Origin: Acidobacteriota bacterium
Lineage (GTDB): Bacteria > Acidobacteriota > Blastocatellia > Pyrinomonadales > Pyrinomonadaceae
Length of the DNA stretch: 64,000 bases
Assembly: GCA_003222895.1 (NCBI GenBank)
Contig: QHXI01000054.1
Location: forward strand, 1 to 64,000
Reading direction: 5' to 3'
Positions 9,925 to 18,792 of this stretch are shown in pieces. How positions within the stretch are numbered: the stretch's first letter is position 1; every line of letters begins with the position of its first letter. The position numbers and the translations under genes are program-made. Below the pieces are notes generated by a model. That model made no database searches. It was not told where the DNA came from and saw only the letters and a list, made by a program, of their open reading frames with translations.

Positions 9925-12091
9925 GGCCGACAACGGAGGCTCGGCAGTAACGAATTACTCGATCTTCCGGGGAACCGTCAGTGGCGGTGAAGTATTTCTG
10001 GCAAGCTCAGGAACCGCAGCCAGCTATAACGATGCGACGGCTGACGCGAATACAACTTACTTCTATCGAGTCAGCGCGACGAACACCGTGGGAACTTCCT
10101 GCGGCAGCAACGAAGTGAAGTCCGTGCCGATAGGCGAGTCACAATGCACTGGTCTTCAGGAAGTAATCGATCCAACGGGAGATCAAAAATCTGCTCCGGG
10201 CAATGCCGACCTCGATGTTACCGAAGTACGAGTTGCCGACAATGTGATTAGTGGAAAGGAAAAGATCTCGTTCAAGTTAAGAGTAGCGAACCTCGGCACG
10301 TTGCTACCCAACCGTCAATGGCGCGTGATCTGGAATTATCCGGTTCCGTGCGCCGTGTGCGATCCGGTGACTCCAGGCGGAACGCCATTCACCGGTTCGT
10401 ATTACGTCGGAATGAACACCGACAGTTCCGCAACGCCCGTCGTTTCGTTTGAGTATGGAACTGTGACTACGGTTGAAGCAGTTCCCGCGAATACCGCCGC
10501 TCCGAACAAGATCGGCGCCGCCGATGCCGAGTCGAGTGTCAACCAGGTGACAGGAATCATCACGATCGTTGTATCGGCCGATAAAGTCGCAAACCCGAAA
10601 GTTGGAGACGTAGTCGGCTCTTTAGTCGGTCGCACTTTTGCAGGCAATGGTAATAGTACTTTGTTGTCGTCATCGTCGACTGACACGACCAGTTCGACAG
10701 GCGCTCAAGATCCTTTTACCGGTAAAGCCTATCGACTGGTCGGAAATGCGGCGTGTGTCACAGCGCCTCCGCCCACTCCGACACCTAGTCCAACGCCAAC
10801 GCCGACGCCTACACCAACACCCACGCCCACGCCTACTCCAACGGCCGTGTTCCAATTCAACTCGACCACGTATGCCGTTCAGGAAGCGGTGACGGCGGTT
10901 AACGTCACGGTCATCCGAGGAGGTGTGACGAGTACGACCGCAGCAGTCGATGTTGGAAGCGCGGACGCGACCGCGAAACAGAAAGGCGATTACACCTACG
11001 TGATCGCGCATCTCGTGTTCGCGCCGAACGAAACTCAGAAGACGTTCCAGGTGCTGATCAGCGACGACGGTTACACGGAAGGGACGGAATCGGCGACCCT
11101 GCTATTGCAAAATCCGACGAATGGCACGCTTGGTTCGCCAAACGCAGCCACGCTTCAGATCATCGATAACACACCGGAGACGAACAGCAATCCGATCGAC
11201 ATTTCACGAACGTTTGTGGGCCAGCACTATCACGATTTTCTGTATCGCGATGGCGATCTACAAGGTCAGGATTTTTGGACGAACAACATCGAGAGTTGCG
11301 GCGCCAACGCGCAATGTCGACAGGTCAAGCGCATCGACACTTCAACGGCGTTCTTCCTTTCGATCGAATTCAAGGAGACTGGTTACTTCCTGATTCGCGC
11401 GCACAAGGCCGCGTTTGGCAACGACAAAACGGTCCCGCGCTACACCGTGTTTCTCCGCGATCAGCGCGAGATCGCCGACGGTGTAATCGTCGGTCAGGGC
11501 AATTGGCAGGATCAACTCAACACGAATAAGCAGAATTATCTTGTCGATTTCGTGACGCGTCCTGAATTTACTTCGAAGCCGTCGTTCGCTCCGGGAGTTT
11601 CAGCAGCGACTTACGTCGATGCGCTGTTCGCAAATAGCGGCGCCACACCAACGACGGCCGAGCGCAACGCGGCGATCTCGGCTTATGGCAGCGGCGATAC
11701 TGCCGGACGAGCCGCGGCTTTGAAGAGCGTGATTGAAGGCGGTTCTGTTTTCAACAAGCTCTACAACGACGCATTTGTGTTGATGCAGTATTACGGTTAC
11801 CTGCGACGCAATCCCGACGATGCGCCTGACAACAACTTCAGCGGATACGATTTCTGGCTGGCGAAGCTGAATTCATTCAGCCAGCCGGGCGAAGACATGC
11901 GTGACGATTCGCAGGCCTTCAATCGCGCCAAGCGCGCCGAGATGGTGCGGGCGTTTCTTGAATCGGTTGAATATCGCGAACGGTTCTTTGGCCGCTCGAC
12001 CGGCAATCAATTCGCGCCGCCGGATGAAGGCGCGATGACGAGAATTATTAAAGGCGTTATGCGCTTCGCTTTCTTCGGCGATGTTGGGTGA
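9794..12091 (+). CDS. 3' part of the split BNR protein: FnIII, TP-linker, Calx-beta, DUF4214-like
   Basis: This is the continuation, in another frame, of the gene starting at 8077. The first in-frame ATG is at 9860, and the frame itself is open further upstream but is noise before 9794. Domains: fibronectin type III (NLTVGRDGGVAKLTWSEADN; nt ~9870-10130), a beta domain with GIITIVVSADKV like the one in the 2-4015 protein, a TPTP linker (nt ~10774-10845), a Calx-beta domain (nt ~10850-11180, ending LQIIDN), and a DUF4214-like helical tail with two YRD/LRR...F-W-x-x-x-L units (FLYRDGDLQGQDFW; YLRRNPDDAPDNN). Calx-beta and DUF4214 tails are typical of large cell-surface proteins. No independent start signal is visible, so it is probably not expressed separately unless the split is an assembly error. 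Confidence 0.7.
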   Translation, partial: TIARQSGGKRLLAASDPPSQPTMPGVPNLTVGRDGGVAKLTWSEADNGGSAVTNYSIFRGTVSGGEVFLASSGTAASYNDATADANTTYFYRVSATNTVGTSCGSNEVKSVPIGESQCTGLQEVIDPTGDQKSAPGNADLDVTEVRVADNVISGKEKISFKLRVANLGTLLPNRQWRVIWNYPVPCAVCDPVTPGGTPFTGSYYVGMNTDSSATPVVSFEYGTVTTVEAVPANTAAPNKIGAADAESSVNQVTGIITIVVSADKVANPKVGDVVGSLVGRTFAGNGNSTLLSSSSTDTTSSTGAQDPFTGKAYRLVGNAACVTAPPPTPTPSPTPTPTPTPTPTPTPTPTAVFQFNSTTYAVQEAVTAVNVTVIRGGVTSTTAAVDVGSADATAKQKGDYTYVIAHLVFAPNETQKTFQVLISDDGYTEGTESATLLLQNPTNGTLGSPNAATLQIIDNTPETNSNPIDISRTFVGQHYHDFLYRDGDLQGQDFWTNNIESCGANAQCRQVKRIDTSTAFFLSIEFKETGYFLIRAHKAAFGNDKTVPRYTVFLRDQREIADGVIVGQGNWQDQLNTNKQNYLVDFVTRPEFTSKPSFAPGVSAATYVDALFANSGATPTTAERNAAISAYGSGDTAGRAAALKSVIEGGSVFNKLYNDAFVLMQYYGYLRRNPDDAPDNNFSGYDFWLAKLNSFSQPGEDMRDDSQAFNRAKRAEMVRAFLESVEYRERFFGRSTGNQFAPPDEGAMTRIIKGVMRFAFFGDVG

Positions 12092-12098
12092 TAGCAAA

Positions 12099-12170
12099 GT
12101 GTCAGAAGGCCGACCGTCAGTGAGGGCCACTTGCGAGATTCGCCCTCCCTCACGGTCGGGCTTCTGACAC
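12099..12170. repeat. 72-bp palindromic repeat, family A, copy 1
   Basis: An almost perfect inverted repeat beginning GTGTCAGAAGGCCGACCGT and ending with its complement (..GGGCTTCTGACAC). Arms are ~30 bp around a short core. It fills the gap between the split BNR gene and the alcohol dehydrogenase. Full copies of the same family are at 44357-44429 and 60995-61067, and a half copy is at 52551-52569. Confidence 0.9.
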
Positions 12171-12208
12171 ACTTCACCTTTTCGCTTTTTCCCTTTACCC
12201 TCCAGTTC

Positions 12209-13309
12209 ATGCCGCGCGTCGCCGTCATCCGAAATCCAAACGCTTCAGTCGAAATTCGGGACGTTCCTGAACCTCAACTTGAACCAGATTCTGCTTTGCT
12301 CGAAGTCGAACTTTCAGAAGTCTGCGGCACCGACGTTTATCTGCAGCAAGGACGTCTTCAGGGTGTGCCTTATCCACTAGTGCCCGGTCATGTTTCGGTC
12401 GGCCGCTTGAGCAAGATTCGCGGAAATATTTTCGACGTTGAAGGCCAGGCGTTTCGCGAAGGCGATCGCGTCACGTTTCTGGACGTGCATCGAACCTGCA
12501 ATGCGTGCTGGTACTGTCTGGTCGCGAAAGCGACGACGCGCTGTCCGCAGCGAAAAGTTTACGGCATCACTTACGGATTCGATGACGGTTTGTGCGGCGG
12601 TTGGGCTGAACAAGTTTATTTGAAGCCCGGAACGCGCTGCATTCGGCTCGTTGGAGACGCCGAAACATTCATGGCGGGAGGCTGCGCTTTGCCGACTGCG
12701 TTACATGCAGTCGAGCGCGGCGACATTGCGATTGGCGATACGGTTTTGGTTCTCGGTTCAGGGCCGGTCGGCCTCAATGCGATCATTCTTTCGTTAATGC
12801 GCGGCGCGCTGAAAGTCTTGTGTATCGGAGCGCCGGATCATCGTTTGGAAGCTGCGTCCGAAGTCGGCGCGTCAGACGTGCTCAATTTTGAGAATCGCGA
12901 AGTTGCCGAACGATTGGAATGGGTTTTGGAAAGAACCGACGGTCGCGGCGCTGACGTGACGATTGAAGCGACGGGCACGCCCGACGCGGCAGTTCAGGCG
13001 ATGCGCTTTGTTCGCGACGCCGGTCGCGTTGTAATCGTTGGCCAATACACCGATCACGGCGAGACTTCATTCAATCCACACCTCGATCTAAACAAGAAAC
13101 ATCTGGACGTGCGCGGTTGCTGGGGCTCAGACTTCTCGCATTTCTATCGTGGCGTGCAGATCGTTTCCGATCCGAATCGATCAAAGCCGTGGACGAAGCT
13201 GAAAGAGAAGTTGTCGAGCTATCGCTTAGATCAAGCGAATGAAGCGTTGAATGATGTTAAGGAAGAGCGAGTGCTGAAGGCGTTGATTGAGCTGTCCGAG
13301 AAAGGATGA
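12209..13309 (+). CDS. Zinc-dependent medium-chain alcohol dehydrogenase family protein
   Basis: The 366-residue product from ATG 12209 (MPRVAVIRNP) fits the MDR family. Earlier in-frame starts would lie inside the palindromic repeat and are disfavoured. Seen: the catalytic-zinc Cys in SEVCGTDVY, a PGH motif where the usual second ligand sits (the normal GHE is GHV here), a structural-zinc Cys cluster (CNACWYC...C), and the Rossmann GSGPVGLNA motif at about residue 190. The loss of the conserved Glu after His is a mild oddity. Substrate cannot be assigned from sequence; threonine/sorbitol-type dehydrogenases share this architecture. The neighbours are unrelated and it appears monocistronic. 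Confidence 0.85.
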   Translation: MPRVAVIRNPNASVEIRDVPEPQLEPDSALLEVELSEVCGTDVYLQQGRLQGVPYPLVPGHVSVGRLSKIRGNIFDVEGQAFREGDRVTFLDVHRTCNACWYCLVAKATTRCPQRKVYGITYGFDDGLCGGWAEQVYLKPGTRCIRLVGDAETFMAGGCALPTALHAVERGDIAIGDTVLVLGSGPVGLNAIILSLMRGALKVLCIGAPDHRLEAASEVGASDVLNFENREVAERLEWVLERTDGRGADVTIEATGTPDAAVQAMRFVRDAGRVVIVGQYTDHGETSFNPHLDLNKKHLDVRGCWGSDFSHFYRGVQIVSDPNRSKPWTKLKEKLSSYRLDQANEALNDVKEERVLKALIELSEKG

Positions 13310-13374
13310 CTACATAAGTGGAGCCTGCTACCATTGCGACAAAAGAACCCCTAAACAAATGGAAGGATATATAA

Positions 13375-13617
13375 ATGAGTGCCGCTTATAACAACGAAGC
13401 AAATGAGTTTTTCTTTCAGGACAAAGATGAGGAAGTCTGTATTGGCATTATTCCGGCAAGTGAAGTGAGCTATTTTCCAAGAGTTGGTGAAATATATCTC
13501 TCCCTCGATATGAAGGAAGCGATGGCGGTTATTACGTCATCACACACATCGTCCATAGCTTTATCGCCGAACCCGTTACCGACGACATCAAGTTTTGCTC
13601 TCGGAGATTCTATGTGA
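13375..13617 (+). CDS. Small protein ahead of mntA, probably frameshifted
   Basis: An 80-residue frame with a good GGA-rich ribosome site (AAGGATATATAAATG) that ends in a 4-bp overlap (GTGA) with mntA. The first ~48 residues (through FPRVGEIYLSLDMKE) look like a real small globular protein, but the rest is low-complexity Ser/Pro. In the third frame, nt 13521-13613 reads DGGYYVITHIVHSFIAEP and continues into FCSRRFYV, a much more protein-like ending that runs straight into the mntA frame without a stop. The gene has therefore probably suffered a frameshift near 13510-13521, and possibly lost its own stop. Function unknown. Confidence 0.5.
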   Translation: MSAAYNNEANEFFFQDKDEEVCIGIIPASEVSYFPRVGEIYLSLDMKEAMAVITSSHTSSIALSPNPLPTTSSFALGDSM

Positions 13618-13889
13618 GAAAATTGGCCGCGAACGAAGCGAAAATCAGATCGTTCGGCGTTCGCGGTCTAAGTCTGTTTGGCTCAACTGCTCGTGACGAA
13701 GACACCTCTGAAAGCGACTTGGACTTCATAGTCGAGTTTGAAAAGAAAACGTTTGATTCCTACATGGACTTGAAACTGTTCCTTGAGGAGTTATTCGATC
13801 GACCCGTTGACCTAGTCCTCGCTGACGGTATTAAATCGAAACTGCGCGAGGCGATCCTAAGAGAGGCTATCCATGCCCCGGGATTTTGA
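13614..13889 (+). CDS. mntA: MntA-type nucleotidyltransferase antitoxin
   Basis: A 91-residue minimal nucleotidyltransferase. It has the family motif GS-x10-D-x-D with Gly23, Ser24, Asp35 and Asp37, which coordinates Mg2+ and ATP. In characterised pairs MntA transfers AMP groups to a tyrosine of the HepT toxin and silences it. The chosen GTG start at 13614 overlaps the previous stop by 4 bp; the frame stays open upstream, so the N-terminus is not certain. It overlaps hepT by 17 bp, the normal arrangement for this two-gene module. Confidence 0.85.
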   Translation: MRKLAANEAKIRSFGVRGLSLFGSTARDEDTSESDLDFIVEFEKKTFDSYMDLKLFLEELFDRPVDLVLADGIKSKLREAILREAIHAPGF

Positions 13890-14205
13890 GGTCTACCTCG
13901 AAGACATCCGCCACGCCGCAGCCAAGATCCAGCGTTACACGGCCGGTATGACGCGAAACGGATTGGCGGAAGACTCTAAAACACTCGACGCTGTAATTCG
14001 TAATCTGGAAATCATTGGCGAAGCGGCTAAGATGATTCCGGAATCGATTCGGGTCGAATACCCAAACATTGAATGGAAGAAAATCGCCGGCCTACGCGAC
14101 ATCCTCGCCCACCACTACTTCGAAGTCGATTTAGATATTGTCTGGGACATCGTTCAAAACAAACTGCCGGAGTTAGAGCGCGACCTGGGCAAAAACGCTA
14201 AATAA
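13873..14205 (+). CDS. hepT: HepT-like ribonuclease toxin (DUF86)
   Basis: A 110-residue all-helical HEPN protein. It carries the diagnostic R-x4-H-x-Y motif as Arg75, His80 and Tyr82 (RDILAHHY), which forms the RNase site and provides the tyrosine AMPylated by MntA. Its length matches the family. It is translated from ATG 13873 inside the mntA 3' end, implying coupled expression. Both catalytic motifs of the pair are intact, so the module could be active in spite of the damaged gene upstream. Confidence 0.88.
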   Translation: MPRDFEVYLEDIRHAAAKIQRYTAGMTRNGLAEDSKTLDAVIRNLEIIGEAAKMIPESIRVEYPNIEWKKIAGLRDILAHHYFEVDLDIVWDIVQNKLPELERDLGKNAK

Positions 14206-14243
14206 CCTCAGTCATCGCGCTCCGCTCCGTAGCAGCTCGATCC

Positions 14244-17200
14244 CTACTGCCCAGACGCAATCACATTCCCGATATTTTTATCGCGTAGCATGCGATTGAA
14301 GTTTGCTAGATCACCGCTGACGACTGCATCGAGTTGCTTGCGCAAAGATGCGAGTTGCGATTCGAACATCGACTGCACCTCCTGCTCCTGTGTGTTGGGC
14401 GGATAGTCGCCATCCGAAACATCTCCGGCCAGATAGGTAAGCTTCCCGATTAACTGCGTCGGATAGCGCGTCGTGTCCTGACCCTGACCGCTGAACTTAC
14501 GTTGAATCAGCCTGTCTTCAATGTCGGTCAGCTTCTTTTCCAGATCGTCCGCGGCCGTCTTCAGGGCTGCGTCGCGAACCAGTTGCCGAAGATTGTTTAG
14601 CTGCGCGCGAATGATCTCGATCTGGTTGGTCATATCCGCAGCCGATTCCAAATCCTTGCGCAAGTCCATCAGCATGGCAATTTGTTTTTGAATGTCCGCG
14701 TCGTTTCCGCCCGCGTTTGGATCGATCGAGACCTTGATCGGTTGAGTCCCAACTTCCTGCCCATCAACAGTCAACTTCGCGGTGTAAGTTCCCGGCGGCA
14801 TCAGCATCGTCATGCGTCCGCCTTCCGGCAGCGCCCGCCAGCCTTCGGCGTTGACGCGAATTTCTGGCGCGTACTGCGGACTGGTGCGCAAGCGAACTTC
14901 TTTCGATTGCTCGTTACGCAGGTTCCACCAGACCCGATTCATGCCGGCATTGCCGGTGCCGCGAATCGTCTGAATCGTCTGCCCCTGAGCGTCAACAATC
15001 TTGATTGAAACACCACGAGAGGCCGACTTCAGATAATAATTAATCGACGCGCCATACGGAGGATTCTGTCCCGCCGTCGGATCGTCGGCTGAAGCATACG
15101 GAACAGTGATCCCGCGCAAGCGATAAGTCGCATGCACGGGAAACAGATGAGCATTTGCGTTAGTCACCTCGCTCGTCATCTGCTGAATCGGCGTGATGTC
15201 GTCGAGAATCCAAAAGCCTCGGCCATAAGTCGAGATCACCAGATCGTTGAACTGCTCCTGTACGGTGATCCAATAAACCGGAGCATGCGGCAGATTCATT
15301 TGCAGCGGCTGCCAGTTCGCGCCATCGTCGTACGAAACATAAATTCCATTTTCAGTTCCAACGTACAGCAGGCCCGGACGCACCGGATCTTCACGCACGC
15401 AATGCGCATAACTCAGCATCGACTTGGAAATGCCGTTGGTGATCAACTTCCAGGTCTTGCCGAAATCCGTCGTCTTGTAGATCCACGGATCGCGATTGTT
15501 CACCTGATGACCATCGACGGTGATGTACGCTGTCCCCGCGTTGTAGCGCGACGCTTCAATGTTGCTCACCGTTCCCCATGCCAACATGTTGGGAATGTTC
15601 TTCGTGACGTTCGTCCAGTCCTTGCCGCCGTCGCGAGTAATCTGAACCAAGCCGTCATTCGTGCCAGCCCAAATCGTTCCGGCTTCTTTCGGTGATTCGG
15701 CAATCGCGAAGACAACACCCGCGTACTCAACGCCGATGTTGTCGCCGGTTAAGCCACCCGAGAATCCCTGCCGGCTTTTATCATTCAAAGTTAGATCGGG
15801 ACTGATGATTTGCCAGCTATTACCGCCGTCCGTGGTTTGATGAACGAACTGGCTGCCTACGTAAACCTTGTTGTGATCGTGCGGCGAGATCGTCAGCGGC
15901 ATCGTCCACACGAATCGATATTTGAGATCAGCTGCGACATTGCCGCTGGCGTTGTCGGGCCAGACTTCAACGTTGCGGGCTTGTCCCGTTTTGATGTTAT
16001 AGACCTCGACGATGCCGCCGACACTGCCTGAGCCCGACGCGCTGGACCAGACGATGTTGTTGTCAACCGGATCGGGAGTCGACCATCCGCTTTCGCCACC
16101 AGCGACGTTAATCCATGCGCTGCGCGGAATGCCGCCGCCACCAAAACCACCTCCGCCACCGGTGCGACTGGGTCCGCGATACGAGGGGCCATCCTGCCGG
16201 TTGCCATAAACGTAATAAGGAATCTGATTGTCGGTCGTGACGTGGTAAAGCTGCCCGTTCGGAAGTTGGATTCGTTGCCAGCTTCGACCATGAGTAACTG
16301 AAATACTTACACCAGCGTCGTTCGCGATCGCGATCCGGCTGGAGTTTGTGGGATCGATCCAAATGTCGTGATTGTCCCCGCCCGGACTTGCGGCAAACCC
16401 TCCACCTCCGCCACCACCGCCCCCACCTCCGAGAGCTCGCATCGTCTCACCGCCGTCGAACGAAATGTTGTAAGGGTTGGTCAGAAAGTGAACTTCGTTT
16501 TCATTGTCAGGCGAAACTTCGACGCGAAAGTAATAATGCGTGCGTCCGCCCATGCTGCGATCGTAACTAACCAGCCGCCAGTTCTCGCCGCCATCATCCG
16601 ATCGCCAGAGTTTTCCGCGATCGGTTTCTTGTCCTTTCAAAGGAACGCCGTCGCCGGTTTCGATCAGGGCATAGATGCGATTGGAATTTGAGCGCGAGAT
16701 TGCCAGCGCGTACTTGCCTGTCATTCGGGTCGGCAATCCATGGCCGGTGATCTTCTTCCACGTGGCGCCTTCGTCGCGCGACATATAGAGACCGCTGCCC
16801 GGGCCACCGCTCTCCCGGCCCCAGGTGTGAATCTCAAACTGCCACATGCCCGCGAACAGCGTTCGTGGATTGCTTGGATCCATCACGATGTCTGAACAGC
16901 CGCTGTTTTCATCGGTGAACAAAACACGATCCCAATGCGCGCCACCATCAGTCGTGCGAAACACGCCGCGTTCCTGCTGCGGTCCGTATGCGTGGCCGAC
17001 CGCGCAGGCCATCACGATGTCAGGATTTTTTGGATCGATGACTAGATGACCGATGCGACCGGTTTTCTCAAGCCCCATCAGCTTCCAGGTCTTGCCCGCA
17101 TCAATCGATTTGTAGATTCCTTGCCCTACCGAGATATGACTGCGAATCCACGCTTCGCCGGTTCCGGCCCAAACGACGTTCGGATCAGACGGAGCAATCG

Positions 17201-17471
17201 CCAACGAGCCAATCGACGAAACAGGTTGCGCGTCGAATATCGCTTCCCAATGAATGCCGCCATCGACCGTCTTGAAAATTCCGCCAGACGCCGAGCCCGT
17301 GTAGTAAACAAAAGGCTGACCCGGCACTCCCACGATCGAAGTTACGCGGTTGCCCACTGGGCCAAGGTATCGCCAGCGCAGCGCATCAGTGTTTGCCGGC
17401 TGGGCCTGAACCTGAGTAACGATGAATGCAAGAAATATCAATGCAAGAGCGAAGCGGATTTGTTTTGACAT
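14244..17471 (-). CDS. Secreted VPS10/sortilin-like multi-Asp-box beta-propeller protein
   Basis: The 1075-residue product starts at ATG 17471 (MSKQIRFALALIF), chosen over a start 36 nt upstream because GAGGAGG stands about 8 nt before it. A signal peptide ends near VQAQ. At least nine Asp-boxes are visible (for example TVDGGIHW, SIDAGKTW, TTDGGAHW, TRDGGKDW, TTDFGKTW), making two large propellers of the VPS10/xyloglucanase-like type. The Gly-rich run at nt ~16394-16435 is a flexible loop. The C-terminal ~250 residues form a FnIII-like domain plus a helical region (IQKQIAMLMDLRKDLESA). Family members in Bacteroidota and Acidobacteriota are annotated as glycosyl hydrolases, but catalytic residues cannot be confirmed here. 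Confidence 0.85.
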   Translation of the reverse strand: MSKQIRFALALIFLAFIVTQVQAQPANTDALRWRYLGPVGNRVTSIVGVPGQPFVYYTGSASGGIFKTVDGGIHWEAIFDAQPVSSIGSLAIAPSDPNVVWAGTGEAWIRSHISVGQGIYKSIDAGKTWKLMGLEKTGRIGHLVIDPKNPDIVMACAVGHAYGPQQERGVFRTTDGGAHWDRVLFTDENSGCSDIVMDPSNPRTLFAGMWQFEIHTWGRESGGPGSGLYMSRDEGATWKKITGHGLPTRMTGKYALAISRSNSNRIYALIETGDGVPLKGQETDRGKLWRSDDGGENWRLVSYDRSMGGRTHYYFRVEVSPDNENEVHFLTNPYNISFDGGETMRALGGGGGGGGGGGFAASPGGDNHDIWIDPTNSSRIAIANDAGVSISVTHGRSWQRIQLPNGQLYHVTTDNQIPYYVYGNRQDGPSYRGPSRTGGGGGFGGGGIPRSAWINVAGGESGWSTPDPVDNNIVWSSASGSGSVGGIVEVYNIKTGQARNVEVWPDNASGNVAADLKYRFVWTMPLTISPHDHNKVYVGSQFVHQTTDGGNSWQIISPDLTLNDKSRQGFSGGLTGDNIGVEYAGVVFAIAESPKEAGTIWAGTNDGLVQITRDGGKDWTNVTKNIPNMLAWGTVSNIEASRYNAGTAYITVDGHQVNNRDPWIYKTTDFGKTWKLITNGISKSMLSYAHCVREDPVRPGLLYVGTENGIYVSYDDGANWQPLQMNLPHAPVYWITVQEQFNDLVISTYGRGFWILDDITPIQQMTSEVTNANAHLFPVHATYRLRGITVPYASADDPTAGQNPPYGASINYYLKSASRGVSIKIVDAQGQTIQTIRGTGNAGMNRVWWNLRNEQSKEVRLRTSPQYAPEIRVNAEGWRALPEGGRMTMLMPPGTYTAKLTVDGQEVGTQPIKVSIDPNAGGNDADIQKQIAMLMDLRKDLESAADMTNQIEIIRAQLNNLRQLVRDAALKTAADDLEKKLTDIEDRLIQRKFSGQGQDTTRYPTQLIGKLTYLAGDVSDGDYPPNTQEQEVQSMFESQLASLRKQLDAVVSGDLANFNRMLRDKNIGNVIASGQ

Positions 17472-17645
17472 TGGACTCCTCCTCTGGATGTCACATCGGG
17501 TGGGCACTGGCTTTCGTTGGTTGCGCCGAATAGACTCGCTCGGCGGACATGCTTCTATCGAGAATCGCGGGCAAAGTCAATAAATTTCTTTGCTGTTTGC
17601 AGCCGTAACGCGTCAGAGCTAATCTAACTATGCGGGAGTAATGAC

Positions 17646-18110
17646 ATGAACGACGGAAAGAAGAAGGCTCTGATTGTGGTCGATGTGCAGAATGATTTTT
17701 GCCCCGGCGGCTCACTCGCCGTGGCCCACGGCGATGAAGTCGTGGCGCCGCTGAACAATCTCATCAAAGAATTTCTCGATCGCCGCGAACCGGTTTACAA
17801 AACGCGCGACTGGCATCCGGCGCAGACAAAACACTTCGCGGCTTACGGCGGAACGTGGCCCGTTCACTGTGTCCAGGGAACGCAGGGTGCTGCATTCCAT
17901 CCCGACTTAAGCGATGATCCGCGCATCACGATCATCTCGAAAGGCATCGACGAAAGCGCCGATGGCTATTCCGGATTCGATGGCACGAATCTGGCCGACC
18001 TGCTGCGCGAAGAAGGCGTGAAAGAAGTTTGGGTCGGCGGACTCGCAACTGATTATTGTGTGAAGCACACCGTGCTTGATGCGATGAAAGAAGGATTCGG
18101 CAGGAGCTGA
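17646..18110 (+). CDS. pncA: Nicotinamidase, C-terminally truncated
   Basis: Isochorismatase-fold hydrolase converting nicotinamide to nicotinate in NAD salvage. The catalytic triad is present: Asp13 (VVDVQNDFCPGG), Lys99 (ISKGID) and Cys138 (ATDYCVKH); the metal site KTRDWHP is also present. At 154 residues it is 40-50 shorter than usual. After VLDAMKEGF the frame fails (GRS, stop), while the +1 frame reads AGAEVVGDAAKAAGVS and then stops at 18148-18150, immediately before the inverted-repeat element at 18160. The last strand and helix are therefore missing, and activity is doubtful. The ribosome site is GGGAG, 7 nt before ATG. pncB, the next enzyme of the pathway, follows beyond the element. 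Confidence 0.85.
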   Translation: MNDGKKKALIVVDVQNDFCPGGSLAVAHGDEVVAPLNNLIKEFLDRREPVYKTRDWHPAQTKHFAAYGGTWPVHCVQGTQGAAFHPDLSDDPRITIISKGIDESADGYSGFDGTNLADLLREEGVKEVWVGGLATDYCVKHTVLDAMKEGFGRS

Positions 18111-18311
18111 AGTTGTTGGCGATGCAGCGAAGGCCGCAGGCGTGTCCTAAAGGTTTGATAGTCCGCGAAGCGGACATTCCGAGAATAGCCCAGCGATTTA
18201 TCAGCCGCCAATCAACCGAAACAGTTAAGAACGAGCCTAGGTGGGGCCTACCCGGAAGTTGGTCTTTTCGGCCAATTTCCTAAAGTCTAATGGGAATGGA
18301 TCATCCATTTC

Positions 18312-18680
18312 GAAGCGGGACTGATCCCCGCCAAGGCGGGACTGATCCCCGCCGAAGCGGGACTGATCCCCGCCGAAGCGGGACTGATCCCCGCCGAGGC
18401 GGGACTGATCCCCTCCGAGGCGGGACTGATCCCCTCCGAGGCGGGACTGATCCCCGCCGAGGCGGGACTGATCCCCGCCGAGGCGGCGCTGATCCCCTCC
18501 GAGGCGGGACTGATCCCCGCCGAAGCGGGACTGATCCCCGCCAAGGCGGGACTGATCCACTCCGAGGCGGGACTGATCCCCTCCGAGGCGGGACTGATCC
18601 CCTCCAAGGCGGCGCTGATCCCCTCCGAGGCGGGACTGATCCCCACCAAGGCGGGACTGATCCCCGCCAAGGCGGCGATC
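18312..18680. repeat. Tandem array of 17 hairpin units, 21 bp each
   Basis: Consensus unit GAGGCGGGACTGATCCCCGCC with variants (GAA/AAG starts, CCCCTCC ends, GGCGCTGAT in copies 9 and 15). Each unit can fold by itself (GGCGGG with CCCGCC). 17 full copies run to 18668, followed by a partial one. Because 21 is a multiple of 3, open frames appear on both strands. Confidence 0.92.
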
Positions 18681-18737
18681 AGCGATCACCGGGCTCAAGC
18701 ACAGCATCCCTGGGACTCGACGCAATCCTCAAAAGGA

Positions 18738-18792
18738 AGCCCGCGAACGGGCCGACAGAAACTGTCGCCCCCTTCGCGGGCTCTGACTTTTG
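18738..18792. terminator. Long hairpin near the right end of the element
   Basis: Outer arms AGCCCGCGAA / TTCGCGGGCT (18738-18747 with 18773-18782) and inner arms CGACAG / CTGTCG with a 3-nt loop, followed by a short T-run at 18788-18791. It could terminate transcription rightward. Confidence 0.5.

Noticed and set aside
18312-18680. Array resembling CRISPR at first sight
   Set aside because: Units are contiguous with no unique spacers and no cas genes nearby.
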